A stretch of DNA of 64,000 nucleotides, from the NCBI GenBank assembly GCA_031401035.1, contig JANNRA010000032.1:62001-126000 (forward strand), read 5' to 3'. This document shows positions 1 to 8,121 of the stretch, one piece after another. Below the pieces are notes generated by a model. That model ran no database searches, had not been told where the DNA came from, and saw only the letters and a program-made list of their open reading frames with translations. Made by a program: the position numbers and the translations under genes. This DNA is from JANNRA01 sp031401035 (GTDB taxonomy: Bacteria > Desulfobacterota > Binatia > HRBIN30 > CADEER01). Numbering within the stretch: position 1 is the first letter of the stretch; every line of letters starts with the position of its first letter.

Positions 1-1322
1 TGCAGGCGGTCGAAGATCTGCCAGCCGGCAACGGCCCGTCGGCGGTGGCGTCGGCCGACATGGACGACGACGGCGTCGCCGATCTGATCGTCGCCGGCGA
101 TGGCGGCGAGGTGCTGATCTTCCCAGCCCGAGGCGGCGCCTTCGGAGCGCCCGTGACAACCAGCGTTGGCGGGCGCACGCTGGCATTGGCCGCCCGCGAT
201 CTGAACGGCGATGCGCGTCCGGACCTCGCCGTCGTCGACAACGAAACCAACCGCGTCGCGGTGTTGCTGGCGACCGGGCCGAACCAGTTCGGCCCGACGC
301 AGCTCTATCCGGTGGCCGAAGGACCGGGCGGCATCACGACCGGTGATTTCAACGCCGATGGACGCGTCGACCTGGCGGTGTCCGCCATCGGCCCTCCGGG
401 GCGTGCGTCGGTGCTCCTACAGCAACCGAATGGCTCGTTCGGGACGGCGCGCAGCACCCTGCTCGAAGGCGAGGAGACCCCGCTCGGCATCGCTGCGGTC
501 GACGCCAATTGCGATGGGCGCGACGATCTGGTCATCGCCAATCAGGCGACCAACACCGTCAGCGTGCTGCGCAGTAACGGCGACGGGACCTTTGCGATCG
601 TGCAGACCCTGGCCGAGGCGCAGGTCGGGCAGGGGCCGATCGGCATCGCGGTCGCGGACTTCACGCGCGATGGGGTGGGGGACTTCGCGGTCAGCAATTC
701 CGTCGTGCCCGGCAGCCAGCCGAGTGTGCGCGTCTTCCGTGGTGTCTGCGACGGCGGCTTCGCGCTGCTCGCGGCGCTGCGCGCCGGCGATCTGGTGTCC
801 GCCCTGGTGGCGCGCGACTTCACCGGCGATCAGATCGTCGATCTCGGGCTGGTGAACCAGACATCGAACGCCCTGCGCGTTTTCCGTGGCACCGGCAACC
901 CGAGTCCGGCCTTCCAGGGAAGCCAGCCGGACGCGGTGAGTCGCATGCCGATCGCCATCGCCGCCGGAGACTTCGACGGCGACGGACGCTACGATGCCAC
1001 CAGCGCCAATAGTGATCCCAGCGCCAACAACGTCTCGGTGCTGTACAATTGCGCTCGCGACGTCGGCTGTGACCCGTTTGGTTCTCCCGGGCCGGCCGGC
1101 GCGGCGGCGCGCCGCGGCGACGGCAACGGTGACACGGCGCGCTCGGCGGCGGACCTGGTGGCGGTCGGTCGCGAAGTGATGGACGGTGACGGTCGCCAGG
1201 TGGAAGGCATCGGCTTCGGCAGCGGCTTCGCCGCGACGCCAGGCGTCGACGCCAATGGCGACGGCGTCGTCTCCGCCCAGGACAGCAGCGCCGTGGCGCA
1301 CCGCATCTTCGGCGGCGCGTGA
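1..1322 (+). CDS. Secreted FG-GAP/VCBS-repeat protein with C-terminal dockerin-like module (5' truncated)
   Basis: The reading frame is open from the first bases, and the protein clearly continues from outside the window; the GTG at 45 is internal. The visible part is a chain of repeats of about 60 residues carrying calcium-binding motifs of the form DxDxDGxxD (for example DMDDDGVADL, DFNADGRVDL, DFDGDGRYD), typical of FG-GAP/VCBS beta-propeller proteins. The last 70 residues hold two EF-hand-like loops (GDGNGDTARSAADL and VDANGDGVVSAQD), the pattern of a type I dockerin. Such proteins are exported and bind ligands or partner modules at the surface; the ligand cannot be told. The signal peptide must lie upstream. 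The next gene starts one base after this stop. Confidence 0.85.
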   Translation, partial: QAVEDLPAGNGPSAVASADMDDDGVADLIVAGDGGEVLIFPARGGAFGAPVTTSVGGRTLALAARDLNGDARPDLAVVDNETNRVAVLLATGPNQFGPTQLYPVAEGPGGITTGDFNADGRVDLAVSAIGPPGRASVLLQQPNGSFGTARSTLLEGEETPLGIAAVDANCDGRDDLVIANQATNTVSVLRSNGDGTFAIVQTLAEAQVGQGPIGIAVADFTRDGVGDFAVSNSVVPGSQPSVRVFRGVCDGGFALLAALRAGDLVSALVARDFTGDQIVDLGLVNQTSNALRVFRGTGNPSPAFQGSQPDAVSRMPIAIAAGDFDGDGRYDATSANSDPSANNVSVLYNCARDVGCDPFGSPGPAGAAARRGDGNGDTARSAADLVAVGREVMDGDGRQVEGIGFGSGFAATPGVDANGDGVVSAQDSSAVAHRIFGGA

Positions 1323-1323
1323 G

Positions 1324-1761
1324 GTGGTCGACGAGGCCCGCCTGCAGAAGGATCTGCAGGACGCGATGCGCGCCCGCGACCGGGTGCGCCTCGATGTGTT
1401 GCGCGGTGTCATCACCGCGGTGAAACACACCAAGGTCGAGAAGCAGCTGTCCGATGTACCGGAGGCGGAGATTCTCGCCGTGCTGCGCCGAGAGCTCAAC
1501 AAGCGGGCGGAGATTGCCGACTTCGCCCGCAAAGCCGGGCGCGACGAGACGGTGGCGCAGGCCGCCGCCGAGCAGTCGATCATTGAAGCGTACCTGCCGG
1601 CGCAGATGGATGCCGCGGGTCTCGAGGCCGCCATTCGCGCCATCGCCGCCGAGCTCGGCAGCGCACAGATCGGCCCGGTGATGGCCGAACTGCGGGCTCG
1701 CCATGCCGGTCAGTTCGACGGCAAGCTGGCCAGCCAGCTGATCAAGCAGCTGCAGGGCTGA
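1324..1761 (+). CDS. yqeY: GatB/YqeY domain protein
   Basis: A 145-residue soluble protein of the YqeY family, which resembles the tRNA-interacting tail domain of the amidotransferase subunit GatB. Its cellular role is not settled. Recognisable features are the N-terminal helix LQKDLQDAMRARDRVRLDVLR, the RRELNKRAEIADFARKAGR region and the C-terminal GPVMAELRARHAGQFDGKLAS segment that ends the family. The length matches the usual 145-150 residues. I chose the GTG at 1324, one base after the upstream stop; an in-frame start further upstream would add residues unlike the family. The tight spacing to a secreted repeat protein suggests co-transcription, although the functions are unrelated. Confidence 0.9.
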   Translation: MVDEARLQKDLQDAMRARDRVRLDVLRGVITAVKHTKVEKQLSDVPEAEILAVLRRELNKRAEIADFARKAGRDETVAQAAAEQSIIEAYLPAQMDAAGLEAAIRAIAAELGSAQIGPVMAELRARHAGQFDGKLASQLIKQLQG

Positions 1762-1797
1762 CGGAGGGGGCGGCTTCCGCCGCGCCGTCCGCCTTGG

Positions 1798-2964
1798 CTA
1801 CGCCAGCGCGGCGCTGGCCGCCGCGACGCCCACCCCGGGTCGCACTGCGTACCCGCAGCTCGGCAACAACCGCTCGAGTGCGTGCAACACCAGCAGCACG
1901 TTGGCCACCGTGCTCGACTCGCCCATCAGACCGATCCGCCACACTTTCCCCTTCAGCGGACCGAGTCCCCCGCCTATCTCGAGCTGGAACTCCTCCAGCA
2001 ATCCCTTCCGCAACGCCACATCATCGACCCCGGCCGGAATCGCGACGCTGTTGAGCATCCACAGCCGCCGCCCCTCCTGCGCCGCCAGTTCGAGCCCCAG
2101 TGCGGCGAGTCCGGCCGCCAGCCCCTGGTGATGTCGCTGGTGGCGCGCCCAGCGCGCCACCAAGCCCTCCTCGTGTACCAGGCGGAGCGCTTCGAGCAGC
2201 GCGTAGTTCATCGAGATGGGCGCGGTATGGTGGTAGACGCGTTCCTCGCCCCAGTACTTCTCGATCATCGTCAGGTCGAGGTACCAGCTCTGCACCTTGC
2301 TGCGGCGGGCGCGCAGCGCCGCGACGGCGCGCGGGCCGAAGGTGAGGGGCGCCAGCCCTGGCGGGCAGCTCAGGCATTTCTGCGTCCCGCTGTAGCAGGC
2401 GTCGATCAGCCACTCGTCGACGCGTACCGGGCAGCCGGCGAGCGAGGTGACGGTGTCGACGACGAATAGTGAGCCGGCCTCGCGGACGACGCGGCCGATC
2501 TCCTCGAGCGGCTGCCAGGCGCCGGTCGACGTTTCGGCGTGCACCACCGCTACCAGTTTCGCACCGGGGTGGTTGTGTAGCGCGGCGCGGATGGAGTCGG
2601 GCTCGATGACCCGGCCCCACGGCGCCTCGACGGCGACCGAACGCGCCCCGCAGCGCTCGACGATGTCAGTCATGCGCGTGCCGAACACACCGTTGACGCC
2701 GACGATGGCCGTATCGCCCGGCTCCAGGAGGTTGACCAGGCACGCCTCCATGCCGGCCGAGCCAGTAGCGGAGATGGGAATGGTCAGCGTGTTGGCGGTC
2801 TGAAAGGTGGCGCGCAGCAGCGTCTTGGTCTCCTCCATCATGGCGACGAAGACCGGATCGAGATGACCGATCAGGGGCGCCCCGAGGGCGGCCAGGACGC
2901 GGGGGTGAGCGGCGCTCGGGCCGGGGCCGAGCAGAACGCGGGGCGGCGGAGAGATCGTCGTCAT
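1798..2964 (-). CDS. PLP-dependent alanine-glyoxylate / serine-pyruvate-type aminotransferase
   Basis: A 388-residue class V aminotransferase. The N-terminus LLGPGPSAAHPRVLAALGAP and the PLP-lysine segment YSGTQKCLSCPPG (Lys196) are typical of the AGXT/SGAT group, which moves amino groups from alanine or serine to glyoxylate. It lies divergent from glcDEF, which makes glyoxylate from glycolate. The pair would turn glycolate into glycine, as in photorespiratory or C2 salvage; this link is inferred from context. The ATG at 2964 is preferred. An in-frame extension to 3045 runs through the palindrome at 2975-3022 and adds residues also encoded on the other strand, so it is not credible. Phosphonopyruvate or aspartate substrates are less likely. 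Confidence 0.9.
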   Translation of the reverse strand: MTTISPPPRVLLGPGPSAAHPRVLAALGAPLIGHLDPVFVAMMEETKTLLRATFQTANTLTIPISATGSAGMEACLVNLLEPGDTAIVGVNGVFGTRMTDIVERCGARSVAVEAPWGRVIEPDSIRAALHNHPGAKLVAVVHAETSTGAWQPLEEIGRVVREAGSLFVVDTVTSLAGCPVRVDEWLIDACYSGTQKCLSCPPGLAPLTFGPRAVAALRARRSKVQSWYLDLTMIEKYWGEERVYHHTAPISMNYALLEALRLVHEEGLVARWARHQRHHQGLAAGLAALGLELAAQEGRRLWMLNSVAIPAGVDDVALRKGLLEEFQLEIGGGLGPLKGKVWRIGLMGESSTVANVLLVLHALERLLPSCGYAVRPGVGVAAASAALA

Positions 2965-2974
2965 GGCCAGGACG

Positions 2975-3022
2975 GAAAACACAGATGGCGGCGGATGGCC
3001 ATCCGCCGCCATCTGTGTTTTC
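2975..3022. repeat. Perfect 48-bp palindrome between divergent genes
   Basis: Two 24-base arms, 2975-2998 and 2999-3022, are exact reverse complements with no spacer. The outer ends are A/T-rich (GAAAACACAGATGG / CCATCTGTGTTTTC) and the core is GC-rich. It occupies almost the whole space between the aminotransferase start (2964) and the glcD start (3033). It reads M-A-A-D-G-H-P-P-P-S-V-F on both strands, so it extends both reading frames artificially. It could be a dispersed palindromic repeat, or a cruciform or operator for the divergent promoters. Read on either strand, it ends in a T-run and could act as an attenuator. Confidence 0.9.
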
Positions 3023-3032
3023 TGCGACCCGT

Positions 3033-4460
3033 ATGCTCGCTGCACCGCTCGCCGCCGCGCTCGCCGACCTGGTCGGCGAGGAGGGGCTGATCACCCGCCC
3101 GGCAGACACGCGCGTCTATGAGTGCGACGGCTGGACGCTCGAACGGCGGGCGCCTGACGCGGTGGTGCTGCCGCGCACGGCGGCTGAGGTGGCGGCGGTG
3201 CTGCGGCTGCTGCATGCGCGCGGCATCGCCTTCGTGCCGCGGGGCGCCGGTACCGGGCTGTCCGGGGGAGCGCTGCCGCTCGACGCGTCGGTGATGATCT
3301 GCACCAGCCGCCTGAAGCGCATCGTCGACATCGACCTGGCCAATTGCCGCGCCGTGGTGGAGGCGGGGGTCGTGAACCTGGCCGTGACGCGCGCCGTGGC
3401 GGCGCAGGGGCTCTTCTACGCGCCAGACCCGTCCAGCCAATCGGCCTGCACCATCGGCGGCAACATCGCCGAGAACTCCGGCGGGCCGCACACGCTGAAG
3501 TACGGCGTCACGACGAACCATGTCCTCGGGCTCGAACTGGTGCTGCCGGATGGCGAGGTCGTGGAGCTCGGTGGAGCGGCGGAAGACGTGCCGGGCTACG
3601 ATCTGCGCGGCCTCGTCATCGGCGCCGAGGGGACGATGGGGGTTGTGACCCGGGCGACGCTGCGCCTGACGCCGGTCCCGGAGGGTGTACGGACGCTGTT
3701 GGCGGTATTCGAGTCGGTCGACGACGCCTGCACCGCGGTGTCGGGCATCATCGCCGCGGGGATCGTGCCGGCGGCCCTGGAGATGATGGATCAGCTCATC
3801 GTCCAGGCCGTCGAGGCCGCCTTCCACGTCGGCTTTCCGGTCGACGCCGGCGCCGTGCTGTTGGTCGAGCTCGACGGCGCGACGGCCGAACTCGACGAAC
3901 AGGCGATCGCGGTGGAGACGATCTGCCGGGCGCATGCCGCGCGCGAGGTGCGCCTCGCCGCCGACGCCGCCGAGCGCGCCGCCCTGTGGAAGAGCCGCAA
4001 GCGCGCCTTTGGGGCCGTCGGCCGCCTGGCGCCGAACTACTGCACGCAGGATGGCGTCGTGCCGCGCACGAAGGTGCCCGACATCCTGCGCGCCATCAGC
4101 GCGATCGCCACCAGGCACGGCCTGCGTATCGCCAATGTCTTCCACGCCGGCGACGGGAACATCCATCCGATTCTGCTCTATGACGAGCGCGACGCGGACG
4201 AGGTGCGGCGCGTCATTGCCGCCGGCCACGAGATCTTGCGCGCCTGCGTCGATCTCGGCGGCAGCATCACCGGCGAGCACGGCATCGGCGTCGAGAAGAT
4301 TCAGGAGCTGTCGCTGCTCTTCGGTCCCGCCGATCTGTTGGTGATGCAGCAACTGCGCGGCGCCTTCGATCCGCTCGGACGCAGCAACCCGGGCAAGATC
4401 TTCCCGACCCCGGGGACGTGCGTCGAGGTGTCGCGACCGCACCGCCAGGTGGCGCTGTGA
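3033..4460 (+). CDS. glcD: Glycolate oxidase subunit GlcD (FAD-linked)
   Basis: A 475-residue flavoprotein of the FAD-linked oxidase family (PCMH fold plus C-terminal cap). With GlcE and GlcF it oxidises glycolate (or D-lactate) to glyoxylate and passes electrons to the quinone pool. The FAD-binding half spans about residues 40-215, with PRGAGTGLSGGALP (69-82), SACTIGGNIAENSGGPHTLKYG and GAEGTMGVVT. The C-terminal half has HAGDGNIHP (about 370) and the family signature SITGEHGIG (about 410). The start is ATG 3033, just past the palindrome. The gene overlaps glcE by four bases (GTGA), which implies translational coupling. FAD-dependent D-2-hydroxyacid dehydrogenases are close relatives, so the exact hydroxyacid is inferred from the three-gene order. 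Confidence 0.93.
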   Translation: MLAAPLAAALADLVGEEGLITRPADTRVYECDGWTLERRAPDAVVLPRTAAEVAAVLRLLHARGIAFVPRGAGTGLSGGALPLDASVMICTSRLKRIVDIDLANCRAVVEAGVVNLAVTRAVAAQGLFYAPDPSSQSACTIGGNIAENSGGPHTLKYGVTTNHVLGLELVLPDGEVVELGGAAEDVPGYDLRGLVIGAEGTMGVVTRATLRLTPVPEGVRTLLAVFESVDDACTAVSGIIAAGIVPAALEMMDQLIVQAVEAAFHVGFPVDAGAVLLVELDGATAELDEQAIAVETICRAHAAREVRLAADAAERAALWKSRKRAFGAVGRLAPNYCTQDGVVPRTKVPDILRAISAIATRHGLRIANVFHAGDGNIHPILLYDERDADEVRRVIAAGHEILRACVDLGGSITGEHGIGVEKIQELSLLFGPADLLVMQQLRGAFDPLGRSNPGKIFPTPGTCVEVSRPHRQVAL

Positions 4461-5785
4461 GCGACGGCGCCAGCGCGTCGGTCGAGGCGGCCTGGATCGG
4501 CGAGCTGCGCACCCGCCTCGGTGAGGACGTGGTGCGCGCGGGCGACATCGTCTGGCGCTTCGCCGCGGCCGGCCTGGCGCCTGCCTGCGTCGTCGAACCG
4601 GCCGATCTGGCCGGAGTGGTGGCGGCGGTGCAGGCCGCGGCGGCCCTCGACCTCGCCGTGGTGCCGGCCGGCAACGGGACGCATCTGCACGTCGGCGCCG
4701 CGCCGCGTCGCTACGATGTCGCACTCAGCACGCGCCGGCTGCAGCGCGTGCTGGCGCATGATGCCGGCGATCTGACGGTGACGGTCGAGGCTGGGTTGAC
4801 GCTGACAGGGCTCGACTCGGTACTCGGTGAGGCCGGGCAGTGGCTGCCCCTCGACGCTCCGCGGCCCGAGGCGATGACCGTCGGCGGCGCCGTCGCGGCC
4901 GATCGCAGCGGGCCGCTGCGCTTCGGCTACGGGACGCTGCGCGACCAGCTGCTCGGCGTCCGCGCCGTCATGGCTGACGGGGCGCTGGTGCGCGGCGGCG
5001 GACAAGTGGTGAAGAACGTCGCTGGCTACGACCTGCCGAAGCTGTTCACGGGTTCGTATGGAACCCTGGCCGTGCTGGTCGAGGCCTCGTTCAAGGTGCA
5101 GCCACGCCCCGCCGGCTGGGCGGTGTTCGAGTGGACGGCGCCCGATCTCGCCGCCGCATTGGCGCGCGCCCAGCGCGTGCGCGGATCGGACGTGCAGCCG
5201 TTGATGCTCGAGGCACTCAACGACGCGGCGGCCGAGTCTCTCGGCCTCGACAGCGGCGCCAGCGTGATCCTCGCTTGTGCCGGCGGAGCCGGGCACCTCG
5301 ACGAGCAGACGCGGCGCATCGCGCACCTGAGTGCCGGCGAGGCGACGCGGCATGTGCCGGAGCGGGCCGACGCCCTCCTGCGGGCGCTGCGCGAGTTCTC
5401 GCAGCCGGCCGACGACGGCGCGCTGGTGGCGCGCCTGAGCGGTCTGCCGACGGTACTGCCGGAGCTGCTGGCGCAACTCGAGGCGGCGGCCGGCGCGGCC
5501 GGAGTGGTGGCGGAGATCGCCGCGCACGCCGGCAACGGCGTCGCCTGGTGCCAACTGCTCGGGGCGCAGGATGCTGAGCTGGTCGCCGCGCTGGTCGAGG
5601 CGCTGCGCGCGGCGGCGCGGCGTGCCGACGCCTGGGTGGTGGTGGAAGCGATGCCAGCCGAGCTGCGCGGCCGACTCGACCCGTGGGGCTTCGACGGCCC
5701 GGCGCTACCTCTGATGCGGCGGGTGAAAGCGGCGTTGGACCCGCGCGACCGCTTCAGTCCCGGCCGCTTTGTCGGTGGCATCTGA
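4457..5785 (+). CDS. glcE: Glycolate oxidase subunit GlcE
   Basis: A 442-residue second FAD-binding subunit of glycolate oxidase. It shares the PCMH fold with GlcD but is more divergent: VVPAGNGTHLHVG replaces the usual Gly-rich FAD loop, followed by TVGGAVAADRSGPLRFGYG and VVKNVAGYDLPKLFTGSYGTL. The last motif (NVAGYDLPKLF) is typical of GlcE. The protein is longer than the E. coli one (about 350 residues), with the extra length in the C-terminal part. The GTG start at 4457 overlaps the glcD stop, and only one base separates it from glcF. It acts in the same membrane-associated complex as GlcD and GlcF. Confidence 0.9.
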   Translation: MSDGASASVEAAWIGELRTRLGEDVVRAGDIVWRFAAAGLAPACVVEPADLAGVVAAVQAAAALDLAVVPAGNGTHLHVGAAPRRYDVALSTRRLQRVLAHDAGDLTVTVEAGLTLTGLDSVLGEAGQWLPLDAPRPEAMTVGGAVAADRSGPLRFGYGTLRDQLLGVRAVMADGALVRGGGQVVKNVAGYDLPKLFTGSYGTLAVLVEASFKVQPRPAGWAVFEWTAPDLAAALARAQRVRGSDVQPLMLEALNDAAAESLGLDSGASVILACAGGAGHLDEQTRRIAHLSAGEATRHVPERADALLRALREFSQPADDGALVARLSGLPTVLPELLAQLEAAAGAAGVVAEIAAHAGNGVAWCQLLGAQDAELVAALVEALRAAARRADAWVVVEAMPAELRGRLDPWGFDGPALPLMRRVKAALDPRDRFSPGRFVGGI

Positions 5786-5786
5786 C

Positions 5787-7058
5787 ATGGCTGGGGAACT
5801 ACGCGATGCGCGACCGGCGACATTGAACGCGCCACGGCCCAGCGGCCGGGTGGCCGATGCCGCGCTCCTGCGTGCGTGCGTCCACTGCGGCCTGTGCCTG
5901 GAGGCCTGCCCGACCTACCTCGAGCTGGGGACCGAGGCGGACTCGCCGCGTGGCCGCATTCATCTCATTCGCGCCCTCGAGGACGGCACGCTCGGTCTCG
6001 ATGCCGAGGTCGTGCGCCACATCGATCTGTGCCTCGGTTGCCGAGCCTGCGAGAGCGCTTGTCCCTCCGGCGTTCGATATGGAGAGATTATCGAAGAAGC
6101 GCGCGGCTACGTCGAAGAGCACGCCAGGCGTCCGTGGCCCGAGCGGCTGCGCCGGCAGGCCATCCTGGCGCTGTTCCCGTATGCGTGGCGGATGCGCGTC
6201 GCGCTCTGGTTTTCCGACCTGGCGCGCGTTATCGGCGTCTGGCCGCTGGTGACGCGCCTCGTCGCCGGGGCCGACCTCCTGCCGGCGGCGCGGCAGCGCA
6301 TGCCGGACGGAGCCTTTCATCCGGCGCACGAGGGCGAGCGCCTGCGCGTCGGCCTGCTGACGGGCTGCGTGGCGGGGGAGCTGTTCGGGGAGGTGAACGC
6401 CGCGGCGGTGCGGGTGTTGAACCGCGCCGGCGCCGCCGTCGTCGTGCCGCCGGGGCAGGGATGCTGCGGCGCGCTGCATCTGCACGCCGGTGATCGGGAG
6501 TCGGCGCGCACTTTCGCCCGGCGCAATCTGGATGCCTTCCCGGACGAGGTCGACGCGGTCGTGGTGACAGCGGCCGGCTGCGGGGCGGCGATGAAGGAGT
6601 ACGGGACCCTACTCGACGGCGAGCCGGGGTACGGCGAGCGGGCTCGCCGCTTCGCCGCCCGCGTCCGCGACGTCACCGAGGTGCTCGACGCGGTCGGCGT
6701 TGCGCCCGGCACGCGACCGCGGCCGCTGCGGGTTGCCTACCACGACGCCTGCCACTTGGCGCATGCGCAGGGCGTCCGCGATCAGCCGCGGCGCCTCCTC
6801 GCCGGCGTCACAGGACTGGAACTGGTAGAACTCGGCGAGTCCGACGTATGCTGCGGCAGCGCTGGCAGCTACAACCTGACGGAGCCGGAGATGGCGCGGC
6901 GCCTGCGCGAGCGCAAGATCGATCATATCCTCGCCAGCGGCGCCGAGTGTGTGGCGGCGGCCAATCCCGGTTGTGCGCTGCAGATTCGCGCCGGCCTGGC
7001 GGCGCGCGGCTCAACCGTGCGCGTCGTCCATCCGGTCGAGTTGCTCGACGAGTCGTAG
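5787..7058 (+). CDS. glcF: Glycolate oxidase iron-sulfur subunit GlcF
   Basis: A 423-residue iron-sulfur subunit with two ferredoxin-type [4Fe-4S] motifs near the N-terminus: C31-x2-C34-x2-C37-x3-C41 and C82-x2-C85-x2-C88-x3-C92. Two CCG domains follow (QGCCGALHLHAGD and DVCCGSAGSYNL), the layout of GlcF/HdrD-type electron-transfer proteins. It carries electrons from the flavin subunits toward the quinone pool. The ATG at 5787 follows the glcE stop by one base; an in-frame upstream start at 5769 would overlap glcE. The gene ends two bases before a convergent sulfotransferase gene, so terminators for both strands must lie inside coding sequence or be absent. Confidence 0.93.
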   Translation: MAGELRDARPATLNAPRPSGRVADAALLRACVHCGLCLEACPTYLELGTEADSPRGRIHLIRALEDGTLGLDAEVVRHIDLCLGCRACESACPSGVRYGEIIEEARGYVEEHARRPWPERLRRQAILALFPYAWRMRVALWFSDLARVIGVWPLVTRLVAGADLLPAARQRMPDGAFHPAHEGERLRVGLLTGCVAGELFGEVNAAAVRVLNRAGAAVVVPPGQGCCGALHLHAGDRESARTFARRNLDAFPDEVDAVVVTAAGCGAAMKEYGTLLDGEPGYGERARRFAARVRDVTEVLDAVGVAPGTRPRPLRVAYHDACHLAHAQGVRDQPRRLLAGVTGLELVELGESDVCCGSAGSYNLTEPEMARRLRERKIDHILASGAECVAAANPGCALQIRAGLAARGSTVRVVHPVELLDES

Positions 7059-7060
7059 GG

Positions 7061-8071
7061 TCAGTCGCGCAGCAGGACGTCGGTGCCCAGTCGCAGCGTG
7101 CCGAGCCAGCGGCGTAGCAACGGCGAGCGCTGCACCACCCCGCGCAGCTTGACGATCGCCAGCCGCTCGAGGCGGTAGCGATCGAGAGCTTTCCGCGCCG
7201 GCGTCGCTCCGGCCGCGTCGGCGGCCTCGAGCGGCGCCCAGAGCCCCTCGAGCGGATGCTTCCAGGTGGCGAGGTCGGCGGGGTCTAGGCGGGCGATCAT
7301 TGCCTGGCAGAGGCGTAGCCGCTCCGGCTGCGCGGCGATCTCGACCGCCCATTTGTCGACCGACACGGTGCTCGGGCGCGAGTGCTGCTTGACGCCGATG
7401 GGATCGCCGAGGCCGGCCGCGGCGGGTTCGTGCTGGCCGTACTCGACCGCCTGCGGTTCGTTCGGGACGCCGAGAAAGGTGAAGATCTCGCCCAACACGC
7501 GCTCCGGGTCGGCGACCATCTGCTCGTAGACGACGTGGTAGATCGGTACCGGCCGGGTGCGCAGGAATCGTGCGATCGCCGGCACGTAGCGCTCGAGCAG
7601 CGGGTTGTAGTCGTGCGCGGCGGGGTAGTCGCCGTTGAAGAACGACTCGGCGTAAGAGCTGAAGACGGCGAGTGGGTGGCGCGTCAGGACGACGTACCGC
7701 GCCTGCGGGTAGATTCTCGCCATGAAGTCGAGGATCAGGCCATTGGCTGGCGTCTTATCGAGTATCAGGCGCTTCTCGGGTCGGGTCGCCAGCATGCGGT
7801 GATACAGCGTGTCGCAGTAGGCGCGACACGCGTCGATGTAGTCCTGTTCGCCGCCGGGAAGGCCGGCGACAAACTGGCGTTGCGCCTCGGCGGCCAAGAC
7901 GGCGTCGTACGGCGCCCTGTCGACCTTGGCGTAGTAACCCAGGTGCGCGAGCGGGGTCAGGAGGTGTGGCTCCGGGCGGCCCATGATCTGCGAGTGGGCG
8001 CCGATCATGCGCGCCAGCAGGGTGGACCCGGAGCGCGGCGGGCCGATGACGAAGAGCACCTTGTCGTCCAC
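7061..8071 (-). CDS. Sulfotransferase family protein
   Basis: A 336-residue PAPS-dependent sulfotransferase. The 5'-phosphosulfate-binding loop is at the very N-terminus (VIGPPRSGSTLLARMIG, residues 8-24). The 3'-phosphate motif is YVVLTRHPLAVFSSY (126-140), with Arg131 and Ser139. DKTP, a motif common to this family, is at 106-109. The protein would move a sulfuryl group to a hydroxyl or amine; the acceptor is unknown. It starts at a GTG (8071), 50 bases after an acyl-CoA synthetase gene on the same strand, so a lipid or lipid-derived acceptor is a reasonable guess from context only. Although the frame stays open far upstream, conserved family sequence begins at this GTG. Confidence 0.88.
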   Translation of the reverse strand: MDDKVLFVIGPPRSGSTLLARMIGAHSQIMGRPEPHLLTPLAHLGYYAKVDRAPYDAVLAAEAQRQFVAGLPGGEQDYIDACRAYCDTLYHRMLATRPEKRLILDKTPANGLILDFMARIYPQARYVVLTRHPLAVFSSYAESFFNGDYPAAHDYNPLLERYVPAIARFLRTRPVPIYHVVYEQMVADPERVLGEIFTFLGVPNEPQAVEYGQHEPAAAGLGDPIGVKQHSRPSTVSVDKWAVEIAAQPERLRLCQAMIARLDPADLATWKHPLEGLWAPLEAADAAGATPARKALDRYRLERLAIVKLRGVVQRSPLLRRWLGTLRLGTDVLLRD

Positions 8072-8121
8072 GATCGGCGGACTGTACCAGCGGCGGTGCC
8101 GGCAATCGAGCGCCGAGTGGG

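Noticed and set aside
2985..3032. Alternative N-terminus of GlcD and of the aminotransferase through the palindrome
   Set aside because: Both strands give the same residues purely because of the symmetry, so it is not protein-coding evidence. Start codons just outside fit the families.
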